64,000 nt of DNA from Bretschneidera sinensis (lineage: Eukaryota; Streptophyta; Magnoliopsida; Brassicales; Akaniaceae): assembly GCA_023935145.1 (NCBI GenBank), contig CM043700.1, positions 33,885,456 to 33,949,455 of the forward strand, given 5' to 3'. This document shows, one piece after another, positions 46,220 to 57,681 of this stretch (its first letter is position 1; each line of letters begins with the position of its first letter). Position numbers and translations under genes: made by a program. The notes below the pieces were generated by a model. That model saw nothing but the letters and a program-made list of their open reading frames with translations. It made no database searches and was not told where the DNA came from.

Positions 46220-47640
46220 AGTCCTCAAGGGGCGACCTCCCTCTCGGACATAGCCTTAGCCCCACCCCTACCATCTAGCTAAGCAACTGGCCTTTCATCT
46301 CTAGCTAGAGCTACCACCTTCGCATCTCCAGTTGTAGCCTCCTACTCCAACGAACCCACCAGGTTGAGAGTCGAGAAGTCGACCTCGGGATGGAGCTCCT
46401 CGGTTTTTTTCCTAGCCTCGGAGAAGCCCTTGAAGTATTGTTGGCCAGACTCTTCCTCAACAGCCTCTCAAAAAGAGGCCAAATCCCTAAAGGTGGCCAG
46501 AGCCTCATCCACAGCCCTCTCAACAACCTTCTTGTAGGGAGCTGAGTCCATGAAAGAAGCTAGGGCATCCTCCACGGCCCTCTGGGTGGTCATCTCAGAC
46601 TCTTCCCTCTGTTGTCATTTCAAAGCCACAACTACGTCCCTTTCTAGGTGCAAGACGTCCTGCTCCCACATGGCCTCAACCCTGGCTTGCTTGGCTCCCT
46701 CAAAGGATGCCTGTAATTGGTGAACGAGCATAGGGGTTACCACTCTCCACGGTTTTCATAGGGCATAGAAGATAGAGGCCATGCCTAGCCAGCTCTTCAT
46801 TGTCTTATATAACCTCTACATCACTACACGCGGAACAGGAGGTTCAAATTTTTGCATTTACTCGCGCGGTTCAAGCTTCAGGGGAACAGAACCCGAAGCT
46901 TCTATCGCTCTAAACGAAGAAGAATGTCTTCTTTCTCCTCTTGATCGATGATGATATCTTCTTTAGTAACTTCTTCTTGGCCCTCGTACTGATCACAACC
47001 CACCCAGTCTATCCGTGTCTGCTTATTTAGAAGTAGACTTTGAAGACATTGATGTTCATCAACTTCCATCCTCCTCGCAGACACAGATAAAGGCCATGAT
47101 CAACTGCACCGAGTTCATCACCAGTTCGCACAGGGCTATATCAAAGTACCTTCGCACTATGTAGAAGAAGGAGTGAAGAGGGAACCGGAGTCTAGCTCTC
47201 ATATGTTGTTCGTAAACGTACAAATTATAATGCTTGCAATTCGAAAGAGCATCACAAGCCCCTCTCTCCAACCCTTGTTGGCCTGAGGGCGTACTCCTCC
47301 GGAATATGATACACCCTTCGGATAACTTCAAGGTCCTCCTCCCCTATATGTCTGGGCATAGTGTTCACAGCAAACAACCATTGCTCACTTTTCTCCACGG
47401 CCATATCCCCTCTCAGCACGGTCATGGTAGCATCCATTTCGTCCTTACCCTCAGAAGTGGAGTCCTCATCGACCTCCACTTCCACGGCCACATAGGGCAC
47501 CATGGCCAGTGGCTCCTCCCTGGCCTTGAAAATTCTTGAGGACTCACCGTCAGAGGAGGAGAGGCTCAACCACATGCCTTCCTTCGACCCTACTCTATAT
47601 TCACTACCATTATCCCTACTGGGCCTATCGCGAGACTTAT
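46220..47640 (-). pseudogene. Antisense ORF of the Tat element (transposase_28 / putative gypsy type)
   Basis: Read on the minus strand, the order is an acidic N-terminus (about 47575-47400), EDLEVIRRVYHIPEEYALRP (47330-47270), then RARLRFPLHSFFYIVRRYFD with VMNSVQLIMAFICVCEEDG (47190-47060). A Glu- and Ala-rich, coiled-coil-like tail follows at about 46620-46300 (AVDEALATFRDLASF; FKGFSEARKKTEELHPEVDF). This matches the layout of the plant putative gypsy-type transposon family (PF04195 type), found antisense between integrase and 3' LTR in Tat-group elements. The role of the protein is not known. Frameshifts and stops are present. Confidence 0.65.
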
Positions 47641-48296
47641 CTACTGAAGAAATAGTAAAGCAGATAAAGAAAACACACTAAAATGTGATAGCTCGAATAA
47701 GCTCATTTCTCAGTCCAAGCCTGATCCCCCTCCAACGAAAGCATGCCTTGACCCTCCAAGCAAGCTCCGAGCACCCTCGAACCTCTGAAAACCCTCTATT
47801 ATGACAACTGCGAACATTTTCAAACTTTTAGATGAATCTATTGACTCTCAAAATTTCTCTGATTACAAATGAAAGTGAAGAGAAGTAAGGAAGTAACGTT
47901 CTTATATAGGGATGAGAGCATGACAAATGAGGGAAATTAAATTCAAAGGTTGGGAAGACGTGATTTTTGAAATAACCGAGACTCTCTAAGTTCTCCAAGA
48001 AGACCCCTGTTACATGAGGCAATGCTTTGCCTACTTAAGGTACCATGTCACTTCCCAAGACTTCTTCAGCCGCCAAAGAGTAGTGCCTGACATGACCGTT
48101 CCATTCCCTAAGGACACTAATCAATAATGAATACCGTTATTTTTACTCTACTAGCCGTGTGCATTAAATGGCCTAGTATGCCGCGTGTAAAAAGGTTCAG
48201 GAATTAGCCTAAAGTTTTTTTTTGGGCTTGAAAGTCGGAAAAAAAATCATCTAGAGTCCAACACCAGAGAATTATTTTTGGACCAAAAGGGCAAGA
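47641..48296. other. Tat element 3' untranslated region
   Basis: No coding sequence is supported. It lies between the antisense ORF start and the tandem repeats; an antisense promoter for that ORF would be expected around 47650-48000, but nothing decisive is visible. Confidence 0.4.
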
Positions 48297-48425
48297 AGCC
48301 CATAGAGTCCACCAAAAATTTCAAAGGAAGAAGCCCAAGAGTCCACTAAAAATTTCGAAGGAATAAGCCCAAGAGTCCATAAAAAAATTCAAAGGAAGAA
48401 GCCCAAAAATCCACTAAATATTCCC
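48297..48425. repeat. Four 34-35-bp tandem repeats
   Basis: Units start GCCCAAGAGTCCACTAAAAA and end AAGGAAGAA, four times in a row with few changes. Confidence 0.85.
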
Positions 48426-48454
48426 AAAAACAAACAACCTAGATTAAACGTCTC

Positions 48455-49425
48455 CAAGGCCGAGTATATTGATTGCTGCTCATATACTCGGACTAACATC
48501 TCCAAGACTGAGCATATTGATTGCTGCTCATATGCTCGGACTAACGTCTCAAAGGCCGAGCATATTGACTGCTGCTCATATGCTCAGACCAACGTCTCCA
48601 AAGCAGAGCATATTGACTACTGCTCATATGCTCAGACCAACATTTTCAAGACCAAACATATTGACTATTGCTCATATGCTCGGACCAACCTCTCCAAGGC
48701 CGAGCATATTGACTGCTGTTCATATGCTCAGACTAAGTTCTCCAAGGCAGAGTATATTGACTGCTGCTCATATGCTAGGACCAACCTCTCCAAGGCCGAG
48801 CATATTGACTGCTGCTCATATGCTCGAACCAATGTCTCCAAGGTCGAGTATATTAATTGTTGCTCATATGCTCGGACCAATGTCTCCAAGACCGAGTATA
48901 TTGCCTGCTACTCATATGCTCAGACCAACACCTCTAAGGCCGAGTATATTGACTGTTGTTCATATGCTCGGACCAATGCCTCGAAAGTCGAGCACATTGA
49001 CTGATGCTCATATACTTGGACCAATATCTCCAAGGCCGAGCATATTGACCGCTGTTCATATGCTCAAACCAACATCTCCAAGACCGAGCATATTAACTAC
49101 TGCTCATATGCTCGGACCAATGTCTCTAAAACCGAGCATATTGACTGCTGCTCATATGCACAGACCAATGTCTCCAAGGCCAAGCATATTGATTGTTGCT
49201 TATATGTTCGTACCAACGTCTCAAAGGTCGGGCATATTGACTGCTGCTTATATGCTCGGACCAACGTCTCCAAAGCTGAGTATATTGATTGTTGCTCATA
49301 TACTCAGACCAACGTCTCCAAAGCCGAGCATATTGATAGTTGTTCATATTCTCAGACCAACATCTCCAAGGCCGAGCATATTGACTGTTGCCTCTATGCA
49401 CGGACCAACGCCTCCAAGGTTGAAA
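48455..49425. repeat. 48-bp minisatellite, about 20 units, in the Tat 3' region
   Basis: The unit is TCTCCAAGGCCGAGCATATT then GACTGCTGCTCATATGCTCGGACCAACG. Every unit differs at a few positions but no length change occurs, so the period stays exactly 48. Because 48 is a multiple of three, one plus-strand frame is open for 325 codons (48469-49446), giving a 16-residue repeat (PRPSILTAAHMLGPTS type), and a minus-strand frame is open for 102 codons. I regard the open frames as a by-product of the periodicity. The unit holds an imperfect inverted pair, GAGCATAT and ATATGCTC. Confidence 0.92.
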
Positions 49426-49479
49426 TCCCATCATACTTTCTTATAGCACATAAATGCACTCAAGGAATTGGGGCACCTC

Positions 49480-50130
49480 TGATACAGATAAAAAGTGCCA
49501 CCTAATTATATGAGGACATGTGGACAAACTCTTGTCCAGTAGCGCGAGGACACGTGGACAAACTCTCCTCCAGTAGCACAAGGACACATAGACCGACTCT
49601 CCTCCAGTGGCGCAAGGACATGTGGGCCAACTTTCTTCCAGTAGCACGAGGACACGTGGATAACTTCCCCTAGTGGAATGAAGACATGTGGATGAATCCT
49701 CTCCAATAAACTGAAGAAACGTGGACGAGCAGTTGACAACACCATTGTCACTCACAATATCCCCTGTACCAGGCTCTAAGCGTGATTGCAGGGTTAGACC
49801 ATTTGAGGACATACGACTAGATCGCCGTCGGAAGAACAAAATCTCTGGGATTGCCCCATCTCTGGCATGTTGGCAGTCCCACCTCTGAATCACTATAAAA
49901 GGCCTAAGGTATGTAGAACAGGATCATCTTCAATTACGAGTTCATTACTGAAAGCTCTTATTATCATAATTCTCTCCGTTCCTTAAATTTGCACTGATAA
50001 AAGTATCGGATTGTCTTCGGAGGCATGACCCCCCAATTCCTCCGGTGACCCTCTAGTTTACCATTGTTTCCTTATGTAGGCCCCTACCAAGAGCACTAAC
50101 TTCTAGCTCAGCAATATATTTTAGGTATCA
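49480..50130 (+). repeat. 3' LTR of the Tat-like element
   Basis: Begins TGATACAGATAAAAAGTGCC and ends TTTTAGGTATCA. The array has about six units instead of about ten, which explains why it is 136 bp shorter than the 5' LTR. TATA box at about 49894. Confidence 0.9.
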
Positions 50131-50348
50131 AAAAATCCGTAATCAATAATGATTAACCTTAATTAACTTATTATAATTGAGATAAATAACTTTTAATTTT
50201 AATTGATTAACTTAAAACATAATTTAAAAAATAAATGAAGAAAAATCGGTCGGATCTCTTTGCCTCACCCAACAAGACTTCTGCTTAGGCAACAACATTG
50301 TATTGTGAAGTTTAATTGTACTATGCTCTTTCACATTGTTGTCAAATG
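50131..50348. other. Short intergenic spacer
   Basis: AT-rich; nothing recognisable apart from GC-richer text at 50245-50300. Confidence 0.4.
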
Positions 50349-50899
50349 TGTTGAGATTTTACCTCTAAAATCCATTTATTCAAATTTTAGGCAAAAAACA
50401 TAACTGTAACAATTAAATAGGTAAAATAAACAAAGAGTAAGAACACTAAGAATTAATGTGGTTCAATAACCTCTTTACCTACGTCCACAAAGTAACACAC
50501 AACTTTATTAATCTTTGTTACAACTTTAAGAAGAGTAAAGTTACTAAACTCTCACTACCTCACAACCCAAAAGTCACAATACAACCAAAACTCTAAACTT
50601 AACTCTAGTTGTAATTTTCCTCTCTACTTGACAACCCAAAACTCCAATACACCCAAAGCTCTCAACCTATAGCTCTAATAGTAAACCCATATGATTTATA
50701 ATATATATTGGAATTATGATTGTGCCTAAAACCTTCCCTAGGATTCCCTTTATATAAATGATATTTTACTAATACTACTAGGAAAATAGCAACAACATAG
50801 GAATAATTAATACTACTACTACTACTCCTCCTAATGGAACAAGTAAATATAAAATAGGAAACTATTTTTCCCAAACTAATTTGAGCCAAAATCCCAACA
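50349..50899 (-). mobile_element. Copia-type LTR in reverse orientation
   Basis: On the minus strand it starts TGTTGGGATTTTGGCTCAAA (50899 downward) and ends TAAAATCTCAACA (50349). The 13-bp ends are near-perfect inverted repeats. The sequence next to its start on the minus strand, AACTTGAGCCTACGTGGAGA, has the form of the end of a copia internal region with a polypurine tract, so this is probably a 3' LTR or a solo LTR that kept a little internal sequence. Bases on the two sides (AAATG, ATCTC) do not match. Confidence 0.75.
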
Positions 50900-51460
50900 A
50901 TCTCCACGTAGGCTCAAGTTCTCCTCTCATCATCAAATTTGAATTTCTTCTTTGGTTGATACGATCATTCTTTTTGGCCTTCCCATCTCATTTTCTTACT
51001 TTTTGAAGCAACCATCCTCTCATTCAATATGTGCAAGCCCTCTTCGTTCATAGTATCTCTCATCACTACCTTTCAACCATTAATAATTTTCATTTCATCA
51101 TCCTTATTAGCCTTTCCATTATTACTGTCCTTCATTTTACTCAACTCCTCAAAGTCCTCCATGAAGACCTTGCTTTGCAATTATGTATATTCCTCTTTCT
51201 TGTAGACGAACTCCTTATTTGAAAAATCTAAAGATTTAGATCTTGATCTTTCCTCATCATTCCTTGAAGTGCTCCACTCCCTCTTTTTTTCTAGCTCATC
51301 TCTTGATATAATCACGAACAATTTTTTATCTTCGAATACACTTAGCTTTTTCAACTTTTCTCTATCTAGAGGTACCGTGGAAACCTCCCCATCCATCCAA
51401 ACCAAACATTATCAAGTTGCGGCCCCAAGTTCATTAACTACTTGATCTTAGCACATAGTG
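50900..51460 (-). other. Probable internal remnant of the reverse-orientation copia element
   Basis: Adjacent to the LTR. A 74-codon minus-strand frame (51405-51181) contains KLKKLSVFEDKKLFVIISRD and a charged Ser/Arg/Glu-rich end. I do not recognise a specific domain, and there is no protease, integrase or RT. Confidence 0.4.
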
Positions 51461-52422
51461 TAGGGGTGAACATAGAAACCTATTGACCTACGGATCCGAT
51501 CCAAACTGGTGTAATGAATTAAGTTGGGATTTTCAAAAGTTGGGTTGAGTTGGGTTAGGTTAGAATTTTTTTGAACCCGGTGGGCTGGGTTAGGTTTTGA
51601 GTTAAAAAAATTTCAACCTAACCCAAACCAGTAATCCGGTCATTATATAATTATATTTTTATATATTTAAAATATATTTACTTTAAGGATTAATGGACTA
51701 CATTCATATTTTGGTAAGTTAGTTTGGATTGCAATATATATTTTGTATGTGTGTGTGTGTATATGTATATGTATATACATATATATATATATGTATATAA
51801 ATGCACATATATATGTATGTATATATAGTATATATATGTATATATATTTATCTTTTCATTTCATTTGATTTTTTTCTTATAAACCCTCCAACAAAAAATG
51901 CTAGTTTCCATAAAAAAAAAAGGCCAATTGAAATTTAAATATGTGAAAGGTGTGTTTCTTTTTTTAATATTTCTTTAGTTGAAGAAGACCATTTATTCTC
52001 ATGAAAGTATTTCTTTTAAACTTTCAATATGTTTTCCAAAAGTTTGTTGAATTGATTTGCTTATTATATGTTCATTCACTTTATTTTTTAGTATGATAAA
52101 ACTTAATTATGGAGATTCTATGATCAAATCTATACTATTGCTGAAGCTTTGAAAAATTTGATTGATTAAACACTTTTAAAATTTATTTTTTTATTTACTT
52201 TTGCATAGTTTGTACTAAATTAAAGTTGTTTAAACTTTGTGTGAAGTGATTTAAGGTATTTAATTTATAAATGATGGTTTGTAAGATTTAATATATTATT
52301 GTATGGATTTTATTTTGAATATAATAAATATTAAATAATTTTAATAAATATTAAATAATTATAATAAAATATAATATTTTTTTTCGTAATACCCTACGTA
52401 AATAGACTAATGCTCAGCCCTA
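51461..52422. mobile_element. Possible non-autonomous hAT-like element
   Basis: Ends are TAGGGGTGAACATAG on the left and, inverted, TAGGGCTGAGCATTAG on the right. The 8-bp flanks ACATAGTG and ACAATATG agree at five positions only. The left part is rich in GTTGGGTTGAGTTGGG (51530-51640) and the rest is the AT-rich repeat also present at 31790-32480. No transposase is present. Confidence 0.4.
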
Positions 52423-52604
52423 ACAATATGTGACGCGGCGCCATGTTATGATTGTCTTCACTCGGCTTAAAAAATTACAGTTATGAAGGCTTAAAATATG
52501 ATATGCAAAAACCCCCTTTTCACATTTTAGGCAGGAGGAAATATCGCATCGCACGCATGCTTCAAATCCCTCTAACCCTTCCCGCGTATCCATGTCATGA
52601 ATTG

Positions 52605-52613
52605 CCACGTGTC
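52605..52613 (+). promoter_or_regulatory. G-box / ABRE upstream of the ERF gene
   Basis: CCACGTGTC about 280 bases before the ATG and about 100 before the TATA box. The CACGTG core is bound by bZIP and bHLH factors in plants. Confidence 0.5.
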
Positions 52614-52708
52614 CTGATCCTTTACCCTTTCGGGGTTTCAAGTCAAACGCGCTTATTGGTTTTGACCCATCTTTAACATCACTCAGAGACCACTAATCTA
52701 CCCGCATA

Positions 52709-52719
52709 GTATATATACA
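52709..52719 (+). promoter_or_regulatory. TATA box of the ERF gene
   Basis: GTATATATACAC-type sequence roughly 170 bases upstream of the ATG, followed by an A/C-rich leader typical of plant 5' UTRs. Confidence 0.5.
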
Positions 52720-52885
52720 CACTGAGCCGCAAATTCTCTAATCATCCTCACCCAACAAAAATAACACACAGAAACAGAATCGATTGAACAAAATCTAAAT
52801 TGTCAAAATCACAAAATAACCTGAGAATTGAAATGTTCTTTAATTGTTTCTTTGAAAACAGAAAAAGAAGTTTTCTAATACAATA

Positions 52886-53502
52886 ATGGTGAAACATACG
52901 ACCGAAAAGGCCACAGAGAGAAGCAACTCCAAGTACAAGGGTATCCGAAAACGAAAGTGGGGTAAATGGTGTCCGAAATCAAACTACCCAACAGCAGAGA
53001 GCGAATCTGGTTAGGATCCTACGACACACCCGAGAAGGTAGCGCGTGCCTTCGACGCGGCCCTCTTCTGCTTACGTGGCCGTACCGCCAAGTTCAATTTC
53101 CCCGAAAATCCTCCGGAAATCGCCGGTGGCCTGTCGCTAACACCCAACGAGATCCAAGCAGCCGCTGCCGGGTTCGCCAATTCGGAGCCTCCTAGGAGCC
53201 AGTCGGATCGATTCGTACCCGAATTGCAAACGGAGTCTTCGTCTCAATCTCCGTCTATGTCGATATCAGATATTACTGTCCAAATGGATAATAGTAATGA
53301 TTTGGGGTTGGACGGATCGTACTTGGATCTACTTACCACCATGGGTTGGGGTAATTATCCGCCTGATTACGGGTTGTTTCTCGGGTTTGATGATCTGTCA
53401 AATGATTTTTTTGCACCAAACTTATCAATGCCTGCAGTTGATTACGGAGATGAGAATTTTGATGGGATTTTGCCTCTAGAACCATTTCTTTGGAATTTCT
53501 AA
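52886..53502 (+). pseudogene. AP2/ERF transcription factor (ERF012/013-like), frameshifted in the AP2 domain
   Basis: The natural start is ATG 52886 (MVKHTTEKATERSNS), followed by the AP2 domain start YKGIRKRKWGKW. At about 52966-52970 one G is missing: the frame runs to a stop at 53012, while the family sequence continues in the next frame (VSEIKLPNSRERIWLGSYDT, then ARAFDAALFCLRGR, TAKFNFPENPPEIAGG) to a normal end at 53500-53502. The C-terminus is acidic with LPLEPFLWNF. The Val-Ser-Glu-Ile segment marks the DREB side of the family. Such proteins bind GCC or DRE promoter elements in the nucleus. An ATG at 52966 could start a 178-residue product lacking the first third of the AP2 domain, which would be unlikely to bind DNA normally. 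It is single exon, as usual. A sequencing error is possible. Confidence 0.85.
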
Positions 53503-54204
53503 AGATGCTCGCACAGCTTAGCATAATAACTTGGGCTTGAGTATCTGAATCGGGTCAGAATTCTGGCCATTTTTAGTATCTGGAGTTTTTTAGTTTTAAA
53601 TTTTAACTCGAAATTCATTTTAAAAAAATAAAATTAAGGGATGCGTTTAATAGTGAAAATATTTTTAATTTTTAATTTTTTTAACATTTTCATCAATAGT
53701 TTGCATATTTTCAATATAATTTTAAAAAACAATGTTTCTTTATTTTTTTACTTTATATTTTCAACACAAATTGAAAAACAATGATGATATTTTTGTTTTT
53801 CATCATTTTTAATATAGAAGTTTCCCTGCTTAAACATAGTGCTACAATGAGCATCGCTTCCAAGAAACTTGAAGCATCTAAAGCCCGTAGAGTGACTCAT
53901 TTCATGTTATTAGTGGCTGGTTACAGTAGCTTTTATGAATCGTGAGCTGAAACAATTCATGATGAGTCATAATCAGCCTCAAGCTTTAACCTTTGCGAAT
54001 CATCACCCAACATGGAGTATATGAAACTGCGTTATTCTCATAACAGCCTAAAGCTCTACTCTTACATCTGATCAAAAATTTCTTTTTGTTCATGGCTTTC
54101 GCATAGAATTGAACAATTCTCATATGTATTTATTGTATATACTATATATATAGAATTGGATTGATTACTGCCTTCCTCTTGCTGCCAAAATCGTGTGCTT
54201 TAGC
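53503..54204. other. Intergenic between ERF and FLZ genes (convergent)
   Basis: Contains both 3' flanks, since the ERF gene reads rightward and the FLZ gene leftward. No other gene seen. Confidence 0.5.
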
Positions 54205-55270
54205 CTAAATTGCAAGAATACCCGATGAGAAATTTTGGCCGGTGGAATAAGGTGAGCTTGAAGAAGCCTTTGCAGATCTTGAAGTCTCTGTCCTGCATTG
54301 CTCTTTGCGCTCATCCATCACTATTTGCCTTGATCGACACTCTGTGCTACAAAATCCTTTCTCCCCTCTGTATATTTCACATAAACAAAAAGGATTACTC
54401 TCAATTGTCTAACTAAAATCAATCTGTAATTTGCCTATCCAAAGCAAAGAATTTTGAAAAGAAAAACCTTTAAAAAATTGGAAACAAAGAGTTGAAGGGT
54501 TAACTTCATGAACTAAAACTCAATGATTTTGCAGCAAACTTTGATTTGATTTTGATCAATCCACAGCTATAGTTCGATTTTGACCAATATTATACAGAAC
54601 AATAAATTAAGATATCTTGATTGCCCAAAAGGGATGAAAATGAAATCCAAGGATCAAAATAGATATAAAGAAGGCAAAATAAACAAGGACAACACAAAAT
54701 GGAAAAAAAAAAAACTTGATTTTACCTGTACATGTATATGTCTTTGCCATGGAGGTTTTTCCTGCATAAATGGCATGAACTGAGAAAACTCGAAGTTGGG
54801 TATTTTGAAAAATCCTCCACAAATCTTGTTGGTGCTGTTGTTAAGGAATCACGTTGAGCTCCATCATAGTAAACCTTAGTGTACGACTTCTTGTTAGGTT
54901 CACGACAAGTCACATATGTATAATCCTCATCCAAACTACTCTCCATCTCCAATTCCTCAAAACCATTTCTTAATTTTTCACAATTTTTACCACATGGGAT
55001 TGGGTCTGATCTATTCGAATTGGATCCACAGATTGCATATTTTGCCAAAATTTCATGCCTTTCAAAATCACTAGATTTCTCTAGTGCAGCAACAATACCC
55101 AATCCAACCCCACCAAGATCATACTTTTTTAACCCTCTTGGTGATTGAATTTTGAAGTCTAATGGACCTCTTGGGCTTGTTGCAATATCGGAAAAGGCGG
55201 TGGCACGGTTGCCGTAAACCAATAATTCCGATAATTTTCCGATCATTGGATGAGGTCTCTTGCTTAACAT
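54205..55270 (-). CDS. FCS-like zinc finger (FLZ, DUF581) protein, two exons
   Basis: Exon 1 is 55270-54726 on the minus strand (ATG to ...GKDIYMYR, ending in AG of the Arg codon; donor GTAAAA). Exon 2 is 54367-54205 (acceptor ATACAG, then GEKGFCSTECRSRQIVMDER to SSGILAI and TAG). The intron is 358 bp. Joined length is 708 bp, 235 residues, with no stop. The FLZ domain straddles the intron: FLSSCHLCRKNL, GKDIYMYR, then FCSTECR-x2-Q, giving the C-x2-C...FCS-x-EC zinc ligands. The N-terminus has SPRGPLDFK and GLGIVAAL motifs seen in this family. FLZ proteins are plant-specific adaptors that bind SnRK1 kinase subunits. The gene appears intact, the best candidate for a functional gene in the window. 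Confidence 0.9.
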
Positions 55271-57640
55271 GACTAAATCAAAAAATTTCTACAAGGAAAA
55301 TTGGAGGAATTGAGTAGTGCTTATAATATCTCCACAACGCTAATATATTAGATTTTTAATAATTTAGGATGGAGTGGGTAGACCTTAGCCCATTGGTTTT
55401 GGTTTGGAATTATATGGGTGATGATTCTTACTAAAAAGGACCAACATATCATTCAATTATTTCTGTTATTAAGGAAAAATTGATTTGGAGGTCCTTAAGT
55501 TATTTTTTTTTAAAATTTACATCTATAAGGCCTAAACTATAAATTTAATACAAAAAATCTTCGAACTTTCAATTTATTGCAATGCCATTATTTTCGTCAA
55601 TATAATGCTTAATTTTCACTTTGAGATGATTGAATACACTAAATAAAAGTTCAAATAAACTCTATAGTGATTTTTGGGATAGATTTAAGCAAGTTTAAAT
55701 TAACTTATTTAAATCACTTTCAATTTTGAAGACAAAAATTATCTTGATCAGATTTAAATAAGTTGATTTAAGTTTGTTTAAATTTGATCCAAAACAATGT
55801 TTATAAATCATTTGTATGTCATCTAATAATTGTAAAAAAATTTCACTTGCATATTATTATTTTTTTTTTCAAATTTTAATAGTAAGAAAATAAAGAAATA
55901 ATTTTTTATATATTTTTCCTAATATTAGATCACATTTACTTATAAAAAAGATAATTTTTATTTTGTATTTAAGATAATTTCATTAATAAATAATGTTTGA
56001 AAAATTTACGTTACAATTAATTGAAAACTAACATTATTTTCTAAGTTTAAAGACTTAAATGCGAAATATTAATAATATAAGGACTTTAGATACAATTATC
56101 TCTATTATTAAAATAATGATTCGAAAGATGATTTTTTAAAAAGTCACTTGTCAGTTGGTGGGCCAGTTATTTTAAAATGTCCTTGTCTGAATTGATTGAG
56201 ACCTGATGTTGGGGTCCGGCCCACAAATAGGCCAATGGTGTTGCACAAAAGATTCTTTAGGCAGTATCACCACCGTTCATGGCTTGAGGTACGTGGAAGT
56301 AATCTGAGGAATGTGGTACCAATTCAATAATTACTGAAACCACCGAAGAGCTGAGAGAGCTCACTGAAATTGAGGGCCCATTGGTTTTTTTTATCATTGA
56401 AAGCGATGTGGTTAGGCCCACTTCAAAAGGTTTGTGGAGTAAGGAAGTTACTAAAACACCCTTGCAAGGGTCCAAAAAGGGGGAGAAAATGGAAAAAAAT
56501 CAAATACCCTTCAATAAGGCAAAACCACCATTTTGGCTATAAGTTTTTGTAGATCATAAATGGTATAGCACACAATTTGTCCACACATGGACATGGGATA
56601 ATATAAAGTAATTATTTATTTTCTCGGATGGAATATGTTCGTGGTCCATGTAATCAGTCAAGTGTTAGCTTGGAATGAAAATTATGTTTCGTGAATTAAT
56701 TTAGTTGATATAATTATTTATTATTTTATATAAAAAAATTTAAAATTAAATTTTAATTTCATAAAATTAAAAGATTGCGTAACCTATGGACCTAACAAGA
56801 TATATAATTTTAAATATATTTTTTAAATAATAAATACAATAAAAAAACTAAGAGACCGTGTAACCTATCAACCCAACAAGGCATATAACTTGAAATAAAT
56901 TTTACGAGCAATAAATTAATTTTCTTCAATACATTTAGAAATATAAAACAAGAATTTATTCATTATTTCTTCTTTATCTTAAAAAGTAAAGTTAAATCTA
57001 TATTTTTATATTCATAGAAAAAGTTAACATCGATTGGTTTGAATCAAATTGATTAAAAAATCAATTCAACTTAATTATATCAGGTTGAAAAAATTACAGT
57101 CTAATCCAACCCATAAATTCATCAAACTTTAATTTAACCCAACATATTCAAATTAACTTGAGTCGGATTAATGTCACATATTTAATTTTTTTAATTTAAA
57201 AATTAATACAAATATATTAAAATACACAAATCCCAGATTTTCATAGTCACCCATGCTATAACCGGATCCCCAGGTTGGATGTTGAAAGAGGCGAAGCAAG
57301 GCCCCACTCACATTAAACTTTTATGACTAAAGCCATGTGGAGTTGAGTCACCCCGTCGAACCGAGTCCACCCAGTGACAGTGACACCCAACTCATCCTAG
57401 CTTAGAGGGTGCAAAGATGACACCTATCCTATCTTAAATTATTAAGTTTGCCAATCTTTTAAAACAGTCTGTATCATATAATTTGAGGTGTCAAGACATT
57501 GACCCGTCTTTAAAATAAAATAAATATATTTTATTATTTTTATAGGCTGAAAATGAAATAACTTTCCTTTTTTGAGCTGTTATATTGTTACGTTTGTGAG
57601 TAGAAATATGAGTAGTAATTAAGTTTAATGACAATCATTG

Positions 57641-57681
<41 letters not shown>

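Larger units (their letters stand above)
39717..50130 (+). mobile_element. Tat-like Ty3/gypsy LTR retrotransposon, complete in layout but decayed
   Basis: The element runs 5' LTR 39717-40503, putative primer site just after (ATTGGTGTCATCCGTGGGAA, 40507 onward), gag, protease, RT, RNase H and integrase, then a long 3' region with an antisense ORF, tandem repeats and the 3' LTR 49480-50130. RT motif YMDDMLVKS and the long noncoding or antisense 3' region are characteristic of the Tat/Retand group. LTR ends are TGATAC and GTATCA, perfect inverted repeats. By eye roughly one position in ten differs between the LTRs outside the array, so the insertion is old. The bases flanking it (GAGTC left, AAAAA right) do not match. 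Confidence 0.9.

Noticed and set aside
48469..49446. 325-codon open frame as a real gene
   Set aside because: It lies wholly in a 48-bp tandem repeat (a multiple of three), between the integrase and 3' LTR, and the opposite strand is also largely open. Kept as a minisatellite.
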